Source: JAOPZW01 sp963789015 (GTDB taxonomy: Bacteria > Actinomycetota > Thermoleophilia > Solirubrobacterales > Solirubrobacteraceae). Taken from it: a stretch of DNA of 64,000 bases. Location of the stretch: assembly GCA_963789015.1 (NCBI GenBank), contig CAWBIU010000004.1, positions 620,001 through 684,000 of the forward strand, read 5' to 3'. Made by a program: the position numbers and the translations under genes. The notes beneath the pieces were generated by a model. The model was not told where the DNA came from. It searched no databases and saw nothing but the letters and a program-made list of their open reading frames with translations. This document shows positions 54,273-63,703 of the stretch, in pieces; positions within the stretch are counted from its first letter, which is position 1; the number at the start of each line of letters is the position of its first letter.

Positions 54273-55627
54273 AGCGACCGCGGCTGGGGCTCGTCGGCCG
54301 CCTCGCGGTCACGACGAGCACGATCGCGGTGATCTCGGTCGGGCTGTCGATGGCGCTGTTCCACGGCGCCATGGAAGGGCGGCTGGACCGGCTCGCCGAT
54401 GCGCACGTGCAGAGCGCGGCGGCGCGTGTCGCCGCGATCGCCGCCGACCTGCATCGCGCCGAAGGCTGGTCGCCGCACGTGCTCGCCGAGATGCACGAGC
54501 GCGCGGGGGCGGCCGGGTTCGCGATCGCGCTGCGCGACACCGGCGGGCGCGAGCTGATCGTCGGCCCGGACCACGCGAGCGCGGATCAGTCGCTCGCCAC
54601 GGCGCCGGTGCGCGTCGACGGCCGCGTGGTCGGGCGCGTGACCCTGCGCCAGGTGGTGCCCGACGTGTTCGGCGCTGAGAGCCGCGCGCTGCGCGACCAG
54701 CTCGAGCACCTGCTCGAGCTGTGCGCCGGGGTCGCGCTGCTGCTCGGGCTCGGGGCCGCGGTGTTCGTCGCCACGACGCTCGTGCGCCCGCTGCGCCGGC
54801 TGACCGTGGCGGCCGAGCGCATGAACGGCGGCGACCTCTCGGCGCGCGCGGACGCCGGCGGCGGCGCCGAGCTCGAGAAGCTCGCCGGGACGTTCAACCG
54901 GCTCGCCTCGACGCTGGCGCGCGAGGACGAGCTGCGGCGCGCGGCGGCGGCCGACATCGCCCATGAGCTGCGCACGCCGGTGGCGGGGATCGTCTCGCGG
55001 ATCGAGGCCGCACAGGACGGGGTGATGGCGGACGAGGCGGCGAACCTCGAGGCGATGCACGCCGAGGCGCTGCGCCTCTCGCATCTCATCCGCGACGTCG
55101 GCCAGCTCGCCGACGCCGAGCGCTCCGACCTGCTCATCGAGCGCCGTCCCGTCGACCTCGCCGACGTGTGCGCCGGCCGCGCGGCCGCCTACGCCGAGTT
55201 CTTCGAGGTCAAGGCGATCTCGTTCGAGACGCGGCTCTCGCCCGCCGCGCTGCGCGGTGACGCGCGGCGGCTCGAGCAGATCGTCGACAACCTCCTCTCC
55301 AACGCGCTGCGCTACACCGACCCGGGCGGCCGCGTCGTGCTCAGGTGCAGTCCGGCCGGCGAGGGCTGCGCGCTGGAGGTCCGCGACAGCGGCATCGGCA
55401 TCGCCGCCGAGGACCTCCCCTTCGTCTTCGACCGCTTCTGGCGCAGCGACCGCTCACGCTCGCGCGCCACCGGCGGCTCCGGCGTCGGCCTCGCCGTCGT
55501 CCGCGAGCTCGTCCGCGCCCACCAGGGCAGCGTCGAGCTGCTGTCGGAGCCCGGCCGCGGGACGATCGCCCGCATCGTGCTCCCCGCCGCCGTCCCGGCG
55601 GGCGAGTCGCTCGCCACGCTCGCCTGA
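54269..55627 (+). CDS. Membrane sensor histidine kinase (HAMP, HisKA, HATPase)
   Basis: 452 residues. Two helices (LAVTTSTIAVISVGLSMALF and ELCAGVALLLGLGAAVFVAT) flank an extracytoplasmic sensor of about 125 residues. A HAMP domain follows (RPLRRLTVAAERMNGGDLSA), HisKA with His232 in ADIAHELRTPVAGIVSRIEA, and HATPase_c with QIVDNLLSNALRYTDPGGRV, DSGIGIAAEDLPFVFDRFWR and GSGVGLAVVRELVRAHQGS. It should phosphorylate the OmpR partner. The 222 bp downstream (55628-55849) contain no clear gene; a minus-strand frame from ATG 55725 is open but runs antisense into this kinase. Confidence 0.93.
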   Translation: MKRPRLGLVGRLAVTTSTIAVISVGLSMALFHGAMEGRLDRLADAHVQSAAARVAAIAADLHRAEGWSPHVLAEMHERAGAAGFAIALRDTGGRELIVGPDHASADQSLATAPVRVDGRVVGRVTLRQVVPDVFGAESRALRDQLEHLLELCAGVALLLGLGAAVFVATTLVRPLRRLTVAAERMNGGDLSARADAGGGAELEKLAGTFNRLASTLAREDELRRAAAADIAHELRTPVAGIVSRIEAAQDGVMADEAANLEAMHAEALRLSHLIRDVGQLADAERSDLLIERRPVDLADVCAGRAAAYAEFFEVKAISFETRLSPAALRGDARRLEQIVDNLLSNALRYTDPGGRVVLRCSPAGEGCALEVRDSGIGIAAEDLPFVFDRFWRSDRSRSRATGGSGVGLAVVRELVRAHQGSVELLSEPGRGTIARIVLPAAVPAGESLATLA

Positions 55628-55849
55628 GCCGCGTAGTCGTTCCGCATGCGCAGGTCGTCGCACTCGTCGTGCACCCGGGCGAGCAGCACGTCGAGTGCGT
55701 CCAACATCGTCTCGGCGGACTCCATCGGTGAGCATTCTCCGCGACGACCCCCCACCCCCGTCTCCTACGGACGCCCCTGAACGATGGACGCCCGGCCGAG
55801 TAGCGGGGCGCTCGCCGCGGAGGCGGCCGGATCGACGTAGGGTCCAGCC

Positions 55850-56056
55850 ATGACGTTCGTGTCTGACGATGGGCGACAGGGCTTCCTGTTCTGCGACTAC
55901 GGGTCTTGCATCCAACGGTCGGAGCTGTTCGTCCCGGACCTGGGCGACGAACTGCCCGAGGGATGGGTGATCTCGCCGGAGTTCCGCGACGCGGCGGGAA
56001 GCGCAGGGCACCTGTGCCCAGAGCACGGCGCTCTGGACCGGCACGCGACGCGGTAG
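55850..56056 (+). CDS. Small Cys-containing hypothetical protein
   Basis: 68 residues: MTFVSDDGRQGFLFCDYGSC followed by VPDLGDELPEGWVISPEFRD and a final HLCPEH before a basic tail. The Cys-x4-Cys pair and the later Cys-x2-His could make a zinc site. Base composition is less GC-rich than the neighbours, and the ATG is at 55850. Downstream, a perfect 7-bp stem hairpin suggests a transcript end. No family recognised. Confidence 0.6.
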   Translation: MTFVSDDGRQGFLFCDYGSCIQRSELFVPDLGDELPEGWVISPEFRDAAGSAGHLCPEHGALDRHATR

Positions 56057-56066
56057 AACGCCGACT

Positions 56067-56084
56067 GCCCCGCCGCAGCGGGGC
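56067..56084 (+). terminator. Hairpin after the small Cys protein gene
   Basis: GCCCCGC-CGCA-GCGGGGC is a perfect 7-bp stem with a 4-base loop, 10 bp after the stop. There is no T-run, as is common for high-GC actinobacterial terminators. It is likely a transcript end or a stabilising structure for the upstream gene. Confidence 0.5.
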
Positions 56085-56126
56085 GCCTACTTCGGACCGA
56101 TGGCTTGCGGGCTTGACGCGGCGTCG

Positions 56127-56273
56127 TCAGTCCTCATCGCGCACCACCGTGAAGCTGTCGCACGTCCCGCCGGGGTCGAAGTCGTCGGCGACCCCGACGC
56201 CGCCGACGCCCTCGTCCTTGGCCCGGTCGGAGTCCATCGGCGTGCAGCTGGCGCAGTAGCGCGCGCGGTTCAC
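56127..56273 (-). CDS. Possible 48-residue acidic Cys-containing peptide
   Basis: From GTG 56273 the minus strand reads a 48-residue frame that includes YCASCTPMDSDRAK, GVGVADDFDPGGTC and SFTVVRDED to a TGA. Its acidic, Cys-bearing makeup is unlike shadow coding, and no gene lies opposite. It sits downstream of the peroxidase terminator hairpin, so it would need its own promoter. Together with the hairpins it fills the gap 56057-56384, where I see no other gene. A remnant of a secreted protein is possible. Confidence 0.3.
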   Translation of the reverse strand: MNRARYCASCTPMDSDRAKDEGVGGVGVADDFDPGGTCDSFTVVRDED

Positions 56274-56306
56274 GTCGACGGCTGCGCGCCCGCCCCGCAC
56301 ACAGCG

Positions 56307-56336
56307 AAGCGGCCGCCCGGGAGGGGGCGGCCGCTT
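56307..56336 (-). terminator. Strong hairpin terminator downstream of the peroxidase gene
   Basis: AAGCGGCCGCCC and GGGCGGCCGCTT form a perfect 12-bp stem with a 6-base loop, 48 bp after the end of the peroxidase frame, in the orientation of transcription. A short TTCG stretch follows instead of a T-run. The stem is very stable and probably terminates or protects that long transcript. Confidence 0.65.
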
Positions 56337-56384
56337 GCGCTCGGGAGGATCCACCGCGGCGTCAACGGGACGCCGCGGAGGCGA

Positions 56385-59300
56385 TCACGGCGAAGTGAGG
56401 CTCTTCGCCTTCTTGACCGTCACGGTCTTCGTCTTCGACGGCCCCAGGTCGGACTTGCTGCGCCCGACTCGGACCTCCACGAGGTACCGCCCCGGCTTGA
56501 GCCGCTTCAGCGCGGGCTCGGTCAGCCGGAACGTGTACCGCTTGGCCTGCGGCGTCTTCCGGTAGACGGTGGCGATCCACTTGCCGCGGACCTTGCCCAC
56601 CTTGGCGGCGCCGCCGGCCCCGACCCGGAAGACCCGGATCCGGACGACGTCACCGTCGGCCGGCACCGTCGCCGACACCGTCAGCGGTGCGATCGACCGC
56701 GCCGAGATCCCCGCCGACACGCTCAGCGCACCGACGGTCGTCCTCGCCGCGGCGGAATCGCCGCCGCCCCCGGCGCCCGGCTGCGCAGCGGCCGGATCGC
56801 CGAGCGACGAGCCACCCGCCGGAGCGCGCAGCGGCGTCGGAGACCCGCCGGGAGCCGGCGCGGCCGGAGCCTCGCTGACCTCGGCCGTCGGGTTCGACGT
56901 CGCGGTCTCGTTGCGCCCGTTGTCGTCCGTGAAGGACGCGACCACCCGCAGACGGCGCCCGACCTGCTGGGAGCCCGGCGTGAACGTCGCGTTCACCGCG
57001 CCGGCGATGTTGCTGAACGTCCCACCGATCTCCTGCTGCCACTGATACGTGAACGTGGCTGCCTCGAGGCCGTCGTTGTCGAGGATGCTCCCCCGCGACG
57101 CGGTGATCGAGTCGCCCTCGCGCGGCGTCGTGTCGCTGATGACCGGCCGTCCTGTCGGGTCGTCGTTGACGTTGGCCACGGCCTGGGTCGGCGCCGAGTT
57201 GACGCTCTCCAGCACTCCGTCGCCGTCCTGGAAGGTCGCGACCACCCGCAGGCGGAGCCCGACCTCCTCGTCACCGGGGGTGAACGACGAGCCGATGGCC
57301 ACCGTCGTCCAGGCGTCCGGGTCCTCCTCCATCTGCCACGCGAACCGGATCGAGGGGGCGTCCACGCCGTCGGCGTCGTTGAACGCCCGCGTCGCGGTGA
57401 GCGCCTGGTTCTCGGCCGGCGTGGTGTCGCTGACGTTCACCGTGCCGGTGGCCGGCGTGTTCGTCAGCAGCGGGTTCACCTCGACGGTCTGATCCGAGAA
57501 GGTGAGCCGCTCCACGTTGCGCAGCGTGTCCGTCCCGTCGGTCGCGGTGCCCCGCGCGTGGGTGATCGTGAGCTTCGTGTTGTCGTCCGGGTTCTGGACG
57601 ATGTCGTAGTTGGCCCGCACGTCCGAGAACACCGCGGTGTCCACCGCACCGGCGGAGGCCGGCGTGAGGATCTCGCGCACGACGCGCAGCTGGCTGGGCT
57701 TGATCGTCCCGGCGAAGACGTCCGCCTGGATGTCCTTCATCGAGTCGACCGACCGGATCTCCTGATCCGGGTTGCCGGCGTCACGCACGCTGATGCGCAC
57801 CTTCAGCCAGGCGTCGCCGTCGATGATGTCGTTCCCGCCCCGTCCCTCGAGCAGGTCGCCGGAGGCGCCGCCGAGGATGATGTTGCCGTTGCTGAACGGC
57901 GCCTCGCTCTCGCCGCCGATCAGCTCGGTCAGGCCGCCGATCAGGCCCGGCCGCGTCAGCTCGTGGTCGACCAGGTCGGCCGGATCCGGGCTGTCGCCGC
58001 GCAGGATGTCGGGCTTGTCCCACCCGGAGAGCCCCTCGACGTTGTCGAAGCGGTCGCGGATGTTGTCCAGGTCGGGCGGCAGCAGACCGGTGAAGCGCAT
58101 GTCCGAGTTGGCCGCCTGGGGATCGCCCTGATGGGTGACCCAGTCGAACCCGAGCATGCCCTCGTTGCGCTCGATGCCGGGGCCGCTGACCATGATGTCG
58201 TCGCCGCCCTCGGAGTCGTAGTCGTCGTTGCCGCCGTCACCGATGATGACGTCGTCGCCGGTCCGCCCCTCCTGGAACGGATCGCCGTTGTCGCCCTGGA
58301 GCAGGTCGGCCTGTCCGCCGCCCTCGATCCAGTCGTCGTTCTCGCCGCCGAACACCGTGTCGGACGAGTCGCCGGCGATGACGAAGTCGTCGCCCTGGCC
58401 CGAGAACGTCTCCTTCGGGTCCGCCCCGGCCACGACGAAGTCCTTGCCGACGCCGCCGAGGATCAGGTCGAAGCCGCCGCCGGCGTTGATCGCGTCATCG
58501 CCGGTGCCGCCCTTGATGTTGTCGTCACCGAAGAGGTCGGTGATGATGTCGTCGTCGTCGCCGCCGTTGAGCGCGTCGTTGCCGGCGCCACCCTCCAGGC
58601 GGTCGTTGCCCTTGTCGCCCCAGAGGGTGTCGTCGCCCTCGCTGGAGTGCATCTTGTCGGCGGCGTCGGTGCCGCCGAAGACGACGTGCTCCTCGCCGGC
58701 GAAGCGGAAGCCGCCGCCCGGCGCGCGGATGAGCAGCTCGGTCTCGTCCGCATCCGTCTTCGGGTTGTCCGGGATCGGGCCGGACGTCCCGAGGTCCCTC
58801 GAGCTCGAACGTGAAGTCCGGGCGCGAGAAGATGTCGAACGGCAGGTGCGTCGTGTCCGTCGTCCGCATCGACCAGCTCGGCGAACGAGTTCTCCTCGAG
58901 CTGGGTCAGGAAGTTCAGGCCGGCGGTCCGGGTCAGGTAGTACATCCGGTCGCCGTCCTGCAGCTTCTCCATCTGCGTCTCGAACACGAAGTTGAACGTC
59001 GAGCCGAGCAGGCCGCCGAACGGCATCTGCTTCTCGGCCAGGCCGCCGATCCAGAAGTCGACGTCGTTCAGCCCGGTCTCCTGGTTGGCCCAGGCCCCCT
59101 CGCTGTTGAGGAAGTCCTCGCTACCGGGAGTGGTGCCGTCGACGATCAGCTTCGCCGCATCGCGCTTCGCCGCGGTCGTCGGCGCATCGAGGATCGTCTC
59201 GGTGCCTGCCGTAGGCCGCGACGAAGTTCACGAGCGACTCCGGGTGCCGGATTCCCAGCTTGAAGTCGTTCCAGCTGTCGTACGGCTTCAGGGCAGAGTT

Positions 59301-61367
59301 GCTCGTCGCCGCGTAGAACTTCCGCCGCGCCGCCTGGAGCGGCGGAACGCCGGTGTCCCGACCGCGCGCCATGTTGATGCTCGCGAGGTCGAGCGGCAGC
59401 CCCACGAGGTTGTTGCGCAGCGCGCCGGTGACGAACTCGTCGACCTCGTTGCCGAGCTGGCTCGTCATGCCGCGGACGATCGAGCCGGCCGCCTGCTCTC
59501 CGGTCAGCGTGCTCCCGTCCTTGGCCTTGTTGAAGGCCTCCGGGTTGAGGAAGCCGTCGATCAGGCCGATCGAGTTGTCCACCGTCGTGCCGTCCGCCTG
59601 CAGATCCTTGCGGTCGACGCTCTCCGTGAGCATCGAATGCCCGAACCGGTAGACCGTGTGGGCGAACTCGGCCACGATCGACGGGTCGATGTCGGTCTCG
59701 TAGCCGGCGAACAGGTTCACCTGCGGCTGGACCTTGCGCGCGAACTCCTCGAACACCAGGTGCTGGTACTCCATCTCGGTGATGAAGCGCGCCGCCTGGA
59801 AGAGGCGCTCGCCGCTGTACTCGGTGCTGTTCGGAAGCCTCCAGTCGGCCTCCCGACGCCTCCTGCTCGATGAGATCGATGATCTCGCCCACGCGCAGGT
59901 TGTGCTCGGCGTGGAAGACGTGGTGCACCGCGGTCAGGCCGATGTTCTCGTTGCCGCGGCCGTCGCCCGTGATGAAGTGGGCGTTGAGCATCTCGTCGTC
60001 GTAGGTCGCCGGGTTGCGGTCGTCCGCGGTCGTCTCCGGGCCCTCGACGGCCTGGTCAGGCGTCAGCCGCTGGTTCGGCGTGTCCGGCCGGCGGTCGTGA
60101 TCGCCAACCGGCACCGCGTGGTGAGCGATGTCGTCGAGGAACGCGTGGCCGGTCCGGACGGCCTGCACCGGAGTCTCGGTGCTCGGGTCGGTGTCCAACG
60201 TGTTGACCGGGTTGCCCGGTTGCCCGGGACGTCGGCACCGGAGTGCCGGTGCCCGTGACGATCTGCGGCATCCCGGTCGTCGAGTGCGGGATGAAGCGGC
60301 CGTACTCGTCGGTCAGCAGCAGCGGCACGTTGTGGACGTCCGGGTCCGGGAGCTCGATGCCGAGCTTCTCCCGGGCCTGCTTCTTGATGTCGGCCCACGT
60401 CGCCAGGCCGCCGCGGCCCTCGCGCTCCAGCAGCTTGCCGGTGGCGACCGGCTTGCCGTCGCCGTTGAGCTTGTACTCGCGCAGGAAGACCTGGTGCGAG
60501 GGATGCGACGTGTAGGTCTGGTTCTGGTCGACGAACGAGGTCGTCGTGTTCGTGTGTCCTGCGATGTCGTCGGCGGTGCCGGGCTGGCCGTCCGGGCCGT
60601 TGCCGTGGTTCGTGGCCGTCGCGCGGTCAGCACCATGAAGTTGGTCGGGCTGCCGGGGACGAACAGCGGGTCGTCCTCCTTGAGCGGGACGACGACCGTG
60701 CCGGCGTCGCCCTTCGTGGTGAGGTCGAGGCCGTGGTCGAAGAACTGGCCGAACAGCGTGAACCACGAGTTGTACGGAGCCGACAGGCCCACGTCCGGCG
60801 CTGTGTTCGGGTAGGAACCACTGCTCGCCGTCGGGCTTGCCGGGGACCTTGGCCGGGATCTTCGTCGCGCGCTCGCCGAGCTTCTCGGCGGCGGTGTTGG
60901 CCGCCGGGTTCTCGGTCGACTGGTCCACGATCAGGTTGCTGATGACCCGCGGATGCGAGTCGGCGACGTAGCCGTCCCGCTGCGCGTAGTGGGTGTCCTG
61001 TACGCCGCCCGGGCGCCGGCCCGTTCGTGTCGAACGGCTCGCCCTGCCGGTACAGCTGGTTGTCGAGCAGCCGCGGGAACACCTGGTCGGCCGCCCCGTA
61101 CCGGGTCTGGCCCGGGATCAGGTTGTTGAAGTCTCCCTTGACCGTCCGCAGCCCGTACGGCAGCAACGGGCTCGAGATCTGGTTGGGACCGGTGCCGGCG
61201 AGCTCGCCGCCGGCTGCGTGCGCCTCAGCGCGCTTGATCTGCTCGAGGATGAACTCGAGGTCTTGCCCGTTGGGCTCGACCGCGTGTGCAACCCCCGTCG
61301 TGCCCGCGAAGACCGCGGCGCACGCTCCTGCCGCAAGCGCAGCGCGTGCTGCGCGCAAAGCATCCAT
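56385..61367 (-). CDS. Giant secreted animal-type haem peroxidase with RTX repeats, eight frame breaks
   Basis: About 1,659 residues after correction. A Sec-type signal (RAALAAGACAAVFAGTTGVA) leads into an animal haem peroxidase: WFTLFGQFFDHGLDL (distal His), VFHAEHNLRV, HTVYRFGHSMLTES (proximal His) and INMARGRDTGVPPL (active-site Arg). Then come RTX nonapeptides (GGAGNDALNGGDDDDIIT and many more), two roughly 95-residue tandem beta modules and a C-terminal domain (PGRYLVEVRVGRSKSDLGPS). Breaks: extra base at about 58797, 58870, 59203, 59853, 60226, 60810 and 61011, and a missing base at about 60626. Net +6 keeps the 4,983-nt length in frame. It would bind Ca2+ and make oxidants outside the cell. 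Confidence 0.85.
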
Positions 61368-61577
61368 GAAAAACCCACCCCCAGGGTTGAAAGGCAATCC
61401 GTTGACGTCAGGCTCCCAGTGAGTGGCGGTGCGCCAGAAGCGTTGAAGGCGCGCGATCGCGGTGCGGGGCCCGGTGCCATCCGGGCGCGCGACATCGCGC
61501 CAGTTCCCGCACCTCGGCACGCAATGCGGGACGGCGGTGCGTAAGGATCCGCACGATCTCGAGCGAGGAGGCGTTCA

Positions 61578-63068
61578 GTGGGCACGGGGATGAGCAGGCG
61601 CGGGTTCTTCGCCGGCGCGGCCGCGGCCGGGCTGTCCGGCGTCGGAGCGAGCACCGTCCAGGCGCACGGGAACGGCCACGCGCCCGCGCGGCCGACGGGG
61701 CGGCTGCCGGGACGCGGCGAGCTGACCGTGCGCGGCGCCTACGTCATGACGATGGACCCGAAGCTCGGCGACATCCCGGGCGGCGACGTGCACGTGCGCA
61801 ACGGGCGGATCGTCGCCGTCGGCAAGGGCCTGAACGGCGGCGGGCGCAGCGTCGACGGGCGCCACCGCGTGGTCATGCCGGGCCTCGTCGACACCCACTG
61901 GCACATGTGGACGACGCTCTACCGATCGCTCGCGGGGGCGGCATCGAACCCGGCCAACGGCTACTTCGCCCTCAACCTGCGAAACGGCGCGGTGACCACG
62001 CCCGGCGACATCTACCAGGGCGTGCGCCTGTCCCTCGCCGACGCCGTGTTCTCGGGAACGACGACGGTGCACGACTGGGCGCACAACATCCGCGGCCCCG
62101 AGTACGCCGACGCGAACCTGCGCGCGCACGCCGAGTCGGGCCTGCGCGGACGCTTCTCCTACGGGACCCCGCAGGGCCACCCCGCCGACCGCACCATCGA
62201 CCTCGAGGACCTCGAGCGCGTGAACCGGGAGTGGTTCGCCACCCGGCGCGCCGGAAACCTGCGTCTCGGCCTGGCCGGCCGGCCGCCCGGCACGGCGGCG
62301 CCCGCGGTCTACCGCGCCGAGTTCGCCAAGGCGCGCGAGCTGGGCCTGCCGGTCAGCTACCACGCCAACTCCAACCGCGCCCAGGGCGCCCAGGCGATGG
62401 TCCGCCAGCTCGCGGCGGAGGGGATGCTCGGCCCGGACACGCAGATCATCCACGCGCTGTTCACCGCGCCCGACGAGCGCGCCGCGCTCGCCTCGACGCG
62501 CACGCCGGTCAGCGTGAGCCCGTGGTCGGAGCTGCTCATCGGCTACGGCGTGACGCCGATCCGCGAGATGGCGCAGGCCGGCCTGCTGCTCAGCCTGTCG
62601 GTCGACACGACGCCGCTGACGGGCACGGCGGAGCTGTTCTCGGTGATGCGCCTGGCGCTCGGCCTCGATCGCGGCCAGGCCGAGGCCGAGTTCGATATGA
62701 GCGCGCGGCGGGTGCTCGAGATGGCGACGATCGATGGCGCCCGCGCGCTCGGGCTGGCCGACGTCACGGGCTCGCTCACGCCGGGCAAGCGCGCGGACGT
62801 GATCCTCGTGCGCACGGACGACGTGAACGTCGCCCCGTTCACCGACGCGCCGAACGTGATCGCGCTCGCCGCCGCGGCCCACAACGTCGACACCGTCGTC
62901 GCCGACGGCCGCGTGCTCAAGCGCGACGGAGCGCTGACCGTCTACGACACCCACGAGATCGTCGAGGAGACCGGCACCGCGCTGCGCGGCGTGCTCGCCC
63001 GCGCCGGCGGGCCCGCCGCCCTGGCGGCCGCGCGCGTGGCGCGCGCCGACGCCGCCTGCTGCGGCTGA
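61578..63068 (+). CDS. Tat-exported amidohydrolase
   Basis: 496 residues from GTG 61578, chosen because GAGGAGG (61565-61571) is well spaced before it. The Tat signal reads MGTGMSRRGFFAGAAAAGLS. Amidohydrolase motifs: MPGLVDTHWHMW (H-x-H metal site), GLPVSYHANSNRAQ and TQIIHALFTAPDE (metal His), LSLSVDTTPLTGTAELFSVM (metal Asp) and DGARALGLADVTGSLTPGKR with ADVILVRTDDVNVAPF at the end. This is the TrzN/ATZ-cytosine deaminase-like subgroup. Substrate unknown. A 210-bp gap (61368-61577) separates it from the divergent peroxidase gene; it holds no gene that I can see. Confidence 0.88.
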   Translation: MGTGMSRRGFFAGAAAAGLSGVGASTVQAHGNGHAPARPTGRLPGRGELTVRGAYVMTMDPKLGDIPGGDVHVRNGRIVAVGKGLNGGGRSVDGRHRVVMPGLVDTHWHMWTTLYRSLAGAASNPANGYFALNLRNGAVTTPGDIYQGVRLSLADAVFSGTTTVHDWAHNIRGPEYADANLRAHAESGLRGRFSYGTPQGHPADRTIDLEDLERVNREWFATRRAGNLRLGLAGRPPGTAAPAVYRAEFAKARELGLPVSYHANSNRAQGAQAMVRQLAAEGMLGPDTQIIHALFTAPDERAALASTRTPVSVSPWSELLIGYGVTPIREMAQAGLLLSLSVDTTPLTGTAELFSVMRLALGLDRGQAEAEFDMSARRVLEMATIDGARALGLADVTGSLTPGKRADVILVRTDDVNVAPFTDAPNVIALAAAAHNVDTVVADGRVLKRDGALTVYDTHEIVEETGTALRGVLARAGGPAALAAARVARADAACCG

Positions 63069-63081
63069 TCGCCGCCCGGAT

Positions 63082-63097
63082 GTTCTCCTACGAGAAC
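63082..63097. promoter_or_regulatory. Inverted repeat upstream of the MarR gene
   Basis: GTTCTC-CTAC-GAGAAC is a 6-4-6 inverted repeat 36 bp before the marR ATG. GATGTTCTC recurs at 63666-63674, 29 bp before the exporter ATG, which suggests one regulator binding in front of both genes. A MarR-type autoregulated site is inferred. Confidence 0.5.
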
Positions 63098-63133
63098 GTT
63101 CCGCTGCGGACCGACATTGGTAGCATCAAGGCC

Positions 63134-63646
63134 ATGAGCGCCCAGCCGATCCCCGCCCCCGCTCCGCTCGAGACGGTTCAGTCGCCGACCGGCGACCTGT
63201 GCTGGCTGCTGTCGCGCGCGAGCTGGATCCTGACCACCGAGATGACCGCCGCGCTCGAGGACCTCGGCATCTCCCCGCGGGCGCATTGCGTCCTGTCGAC
63301 GGCGATGAGCGGCGAGCGCACGCAGACCGAGGTGGCGAAGGCCGTCGGGCTCGACAAGACGACGATGGTCGTCACGCTCGACGACCTCGAGTCGCGCGGG
63401 CTGGCCGAGCGCCGCCCGTCGGCCACCGACCGCCGCGCCCGCGTCATCGCCGTCACTCCGGCGGGCGAGCAGGTCGTCGCCCAGGCCGACGCGATCCTCG
63501 CCCGGATCCGCGAGGACGTCCTCTCGACGCTGCCCGAGGACGAGCGCGGGGTCTTCCTGTCGGCGCTCACCCGCCTCGTGAGCGACCGCCTCGGCGAGCC
63601 GGTCGTCTGCTCGCAGCCGGTGCGCCGGCGCGCCCCGCGCTCCTAG
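63134..63646 (+). CDS. MarR family transcriptional regulator
   Basis: 170 residues. The winged HTH is TQTEVAKAVGLDKTTMVVTL (recognition helix) with DDLESRGLAERRPSATDRRA (wing, with the usual D-R-R-A). Helices before it (LCWLLSRASWILTTEMTAAL, LGISPRAHCVLSTAM) match the MarR dimer interface. A Cys in SPRAHCVLS could be redox-sensitive. It precedes a DHA2 exporter gene by 57 bp in the same direction, with shared half-sites, so it probably represses that exporter. Confidence 0.92.
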   Translation: MSAQPIPAPAPLETVQSPTGDLCWLLSRASWILTTEMTAALEDLGISPRAHCVLSTAMSGERTQTEVAKAVGLDKTTMVVTLDDLESRGLAERRPSATDRRARVIAVTPAGEQVVAQADAILARIREDVLSTLPEDERGVFLSALTRLVSDRLGEPVVCSQPVRRRAPRS

Positions 63647-63703
63647 CGCAGATGCATCTATTTGAGATGTTCTCGTTCGGGACGATCTGCTACGGTCCGA
63701 CCC

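Noticed and set aside
55312..55725. Minus-strand frame starting MESAETMLDALDVLL
   Set aside because: The first 34 residues look protein-like, but the rest lies antisense to the kinase HATPase domain with no stop until far inside it and no ribosome site.
58527..58783. RTX repeats as evidence of a linked type I secretion system
   Set aside because: No HlyB/HlyD-like genes are in the window and the protein has an N-terminal Sec-type signal.
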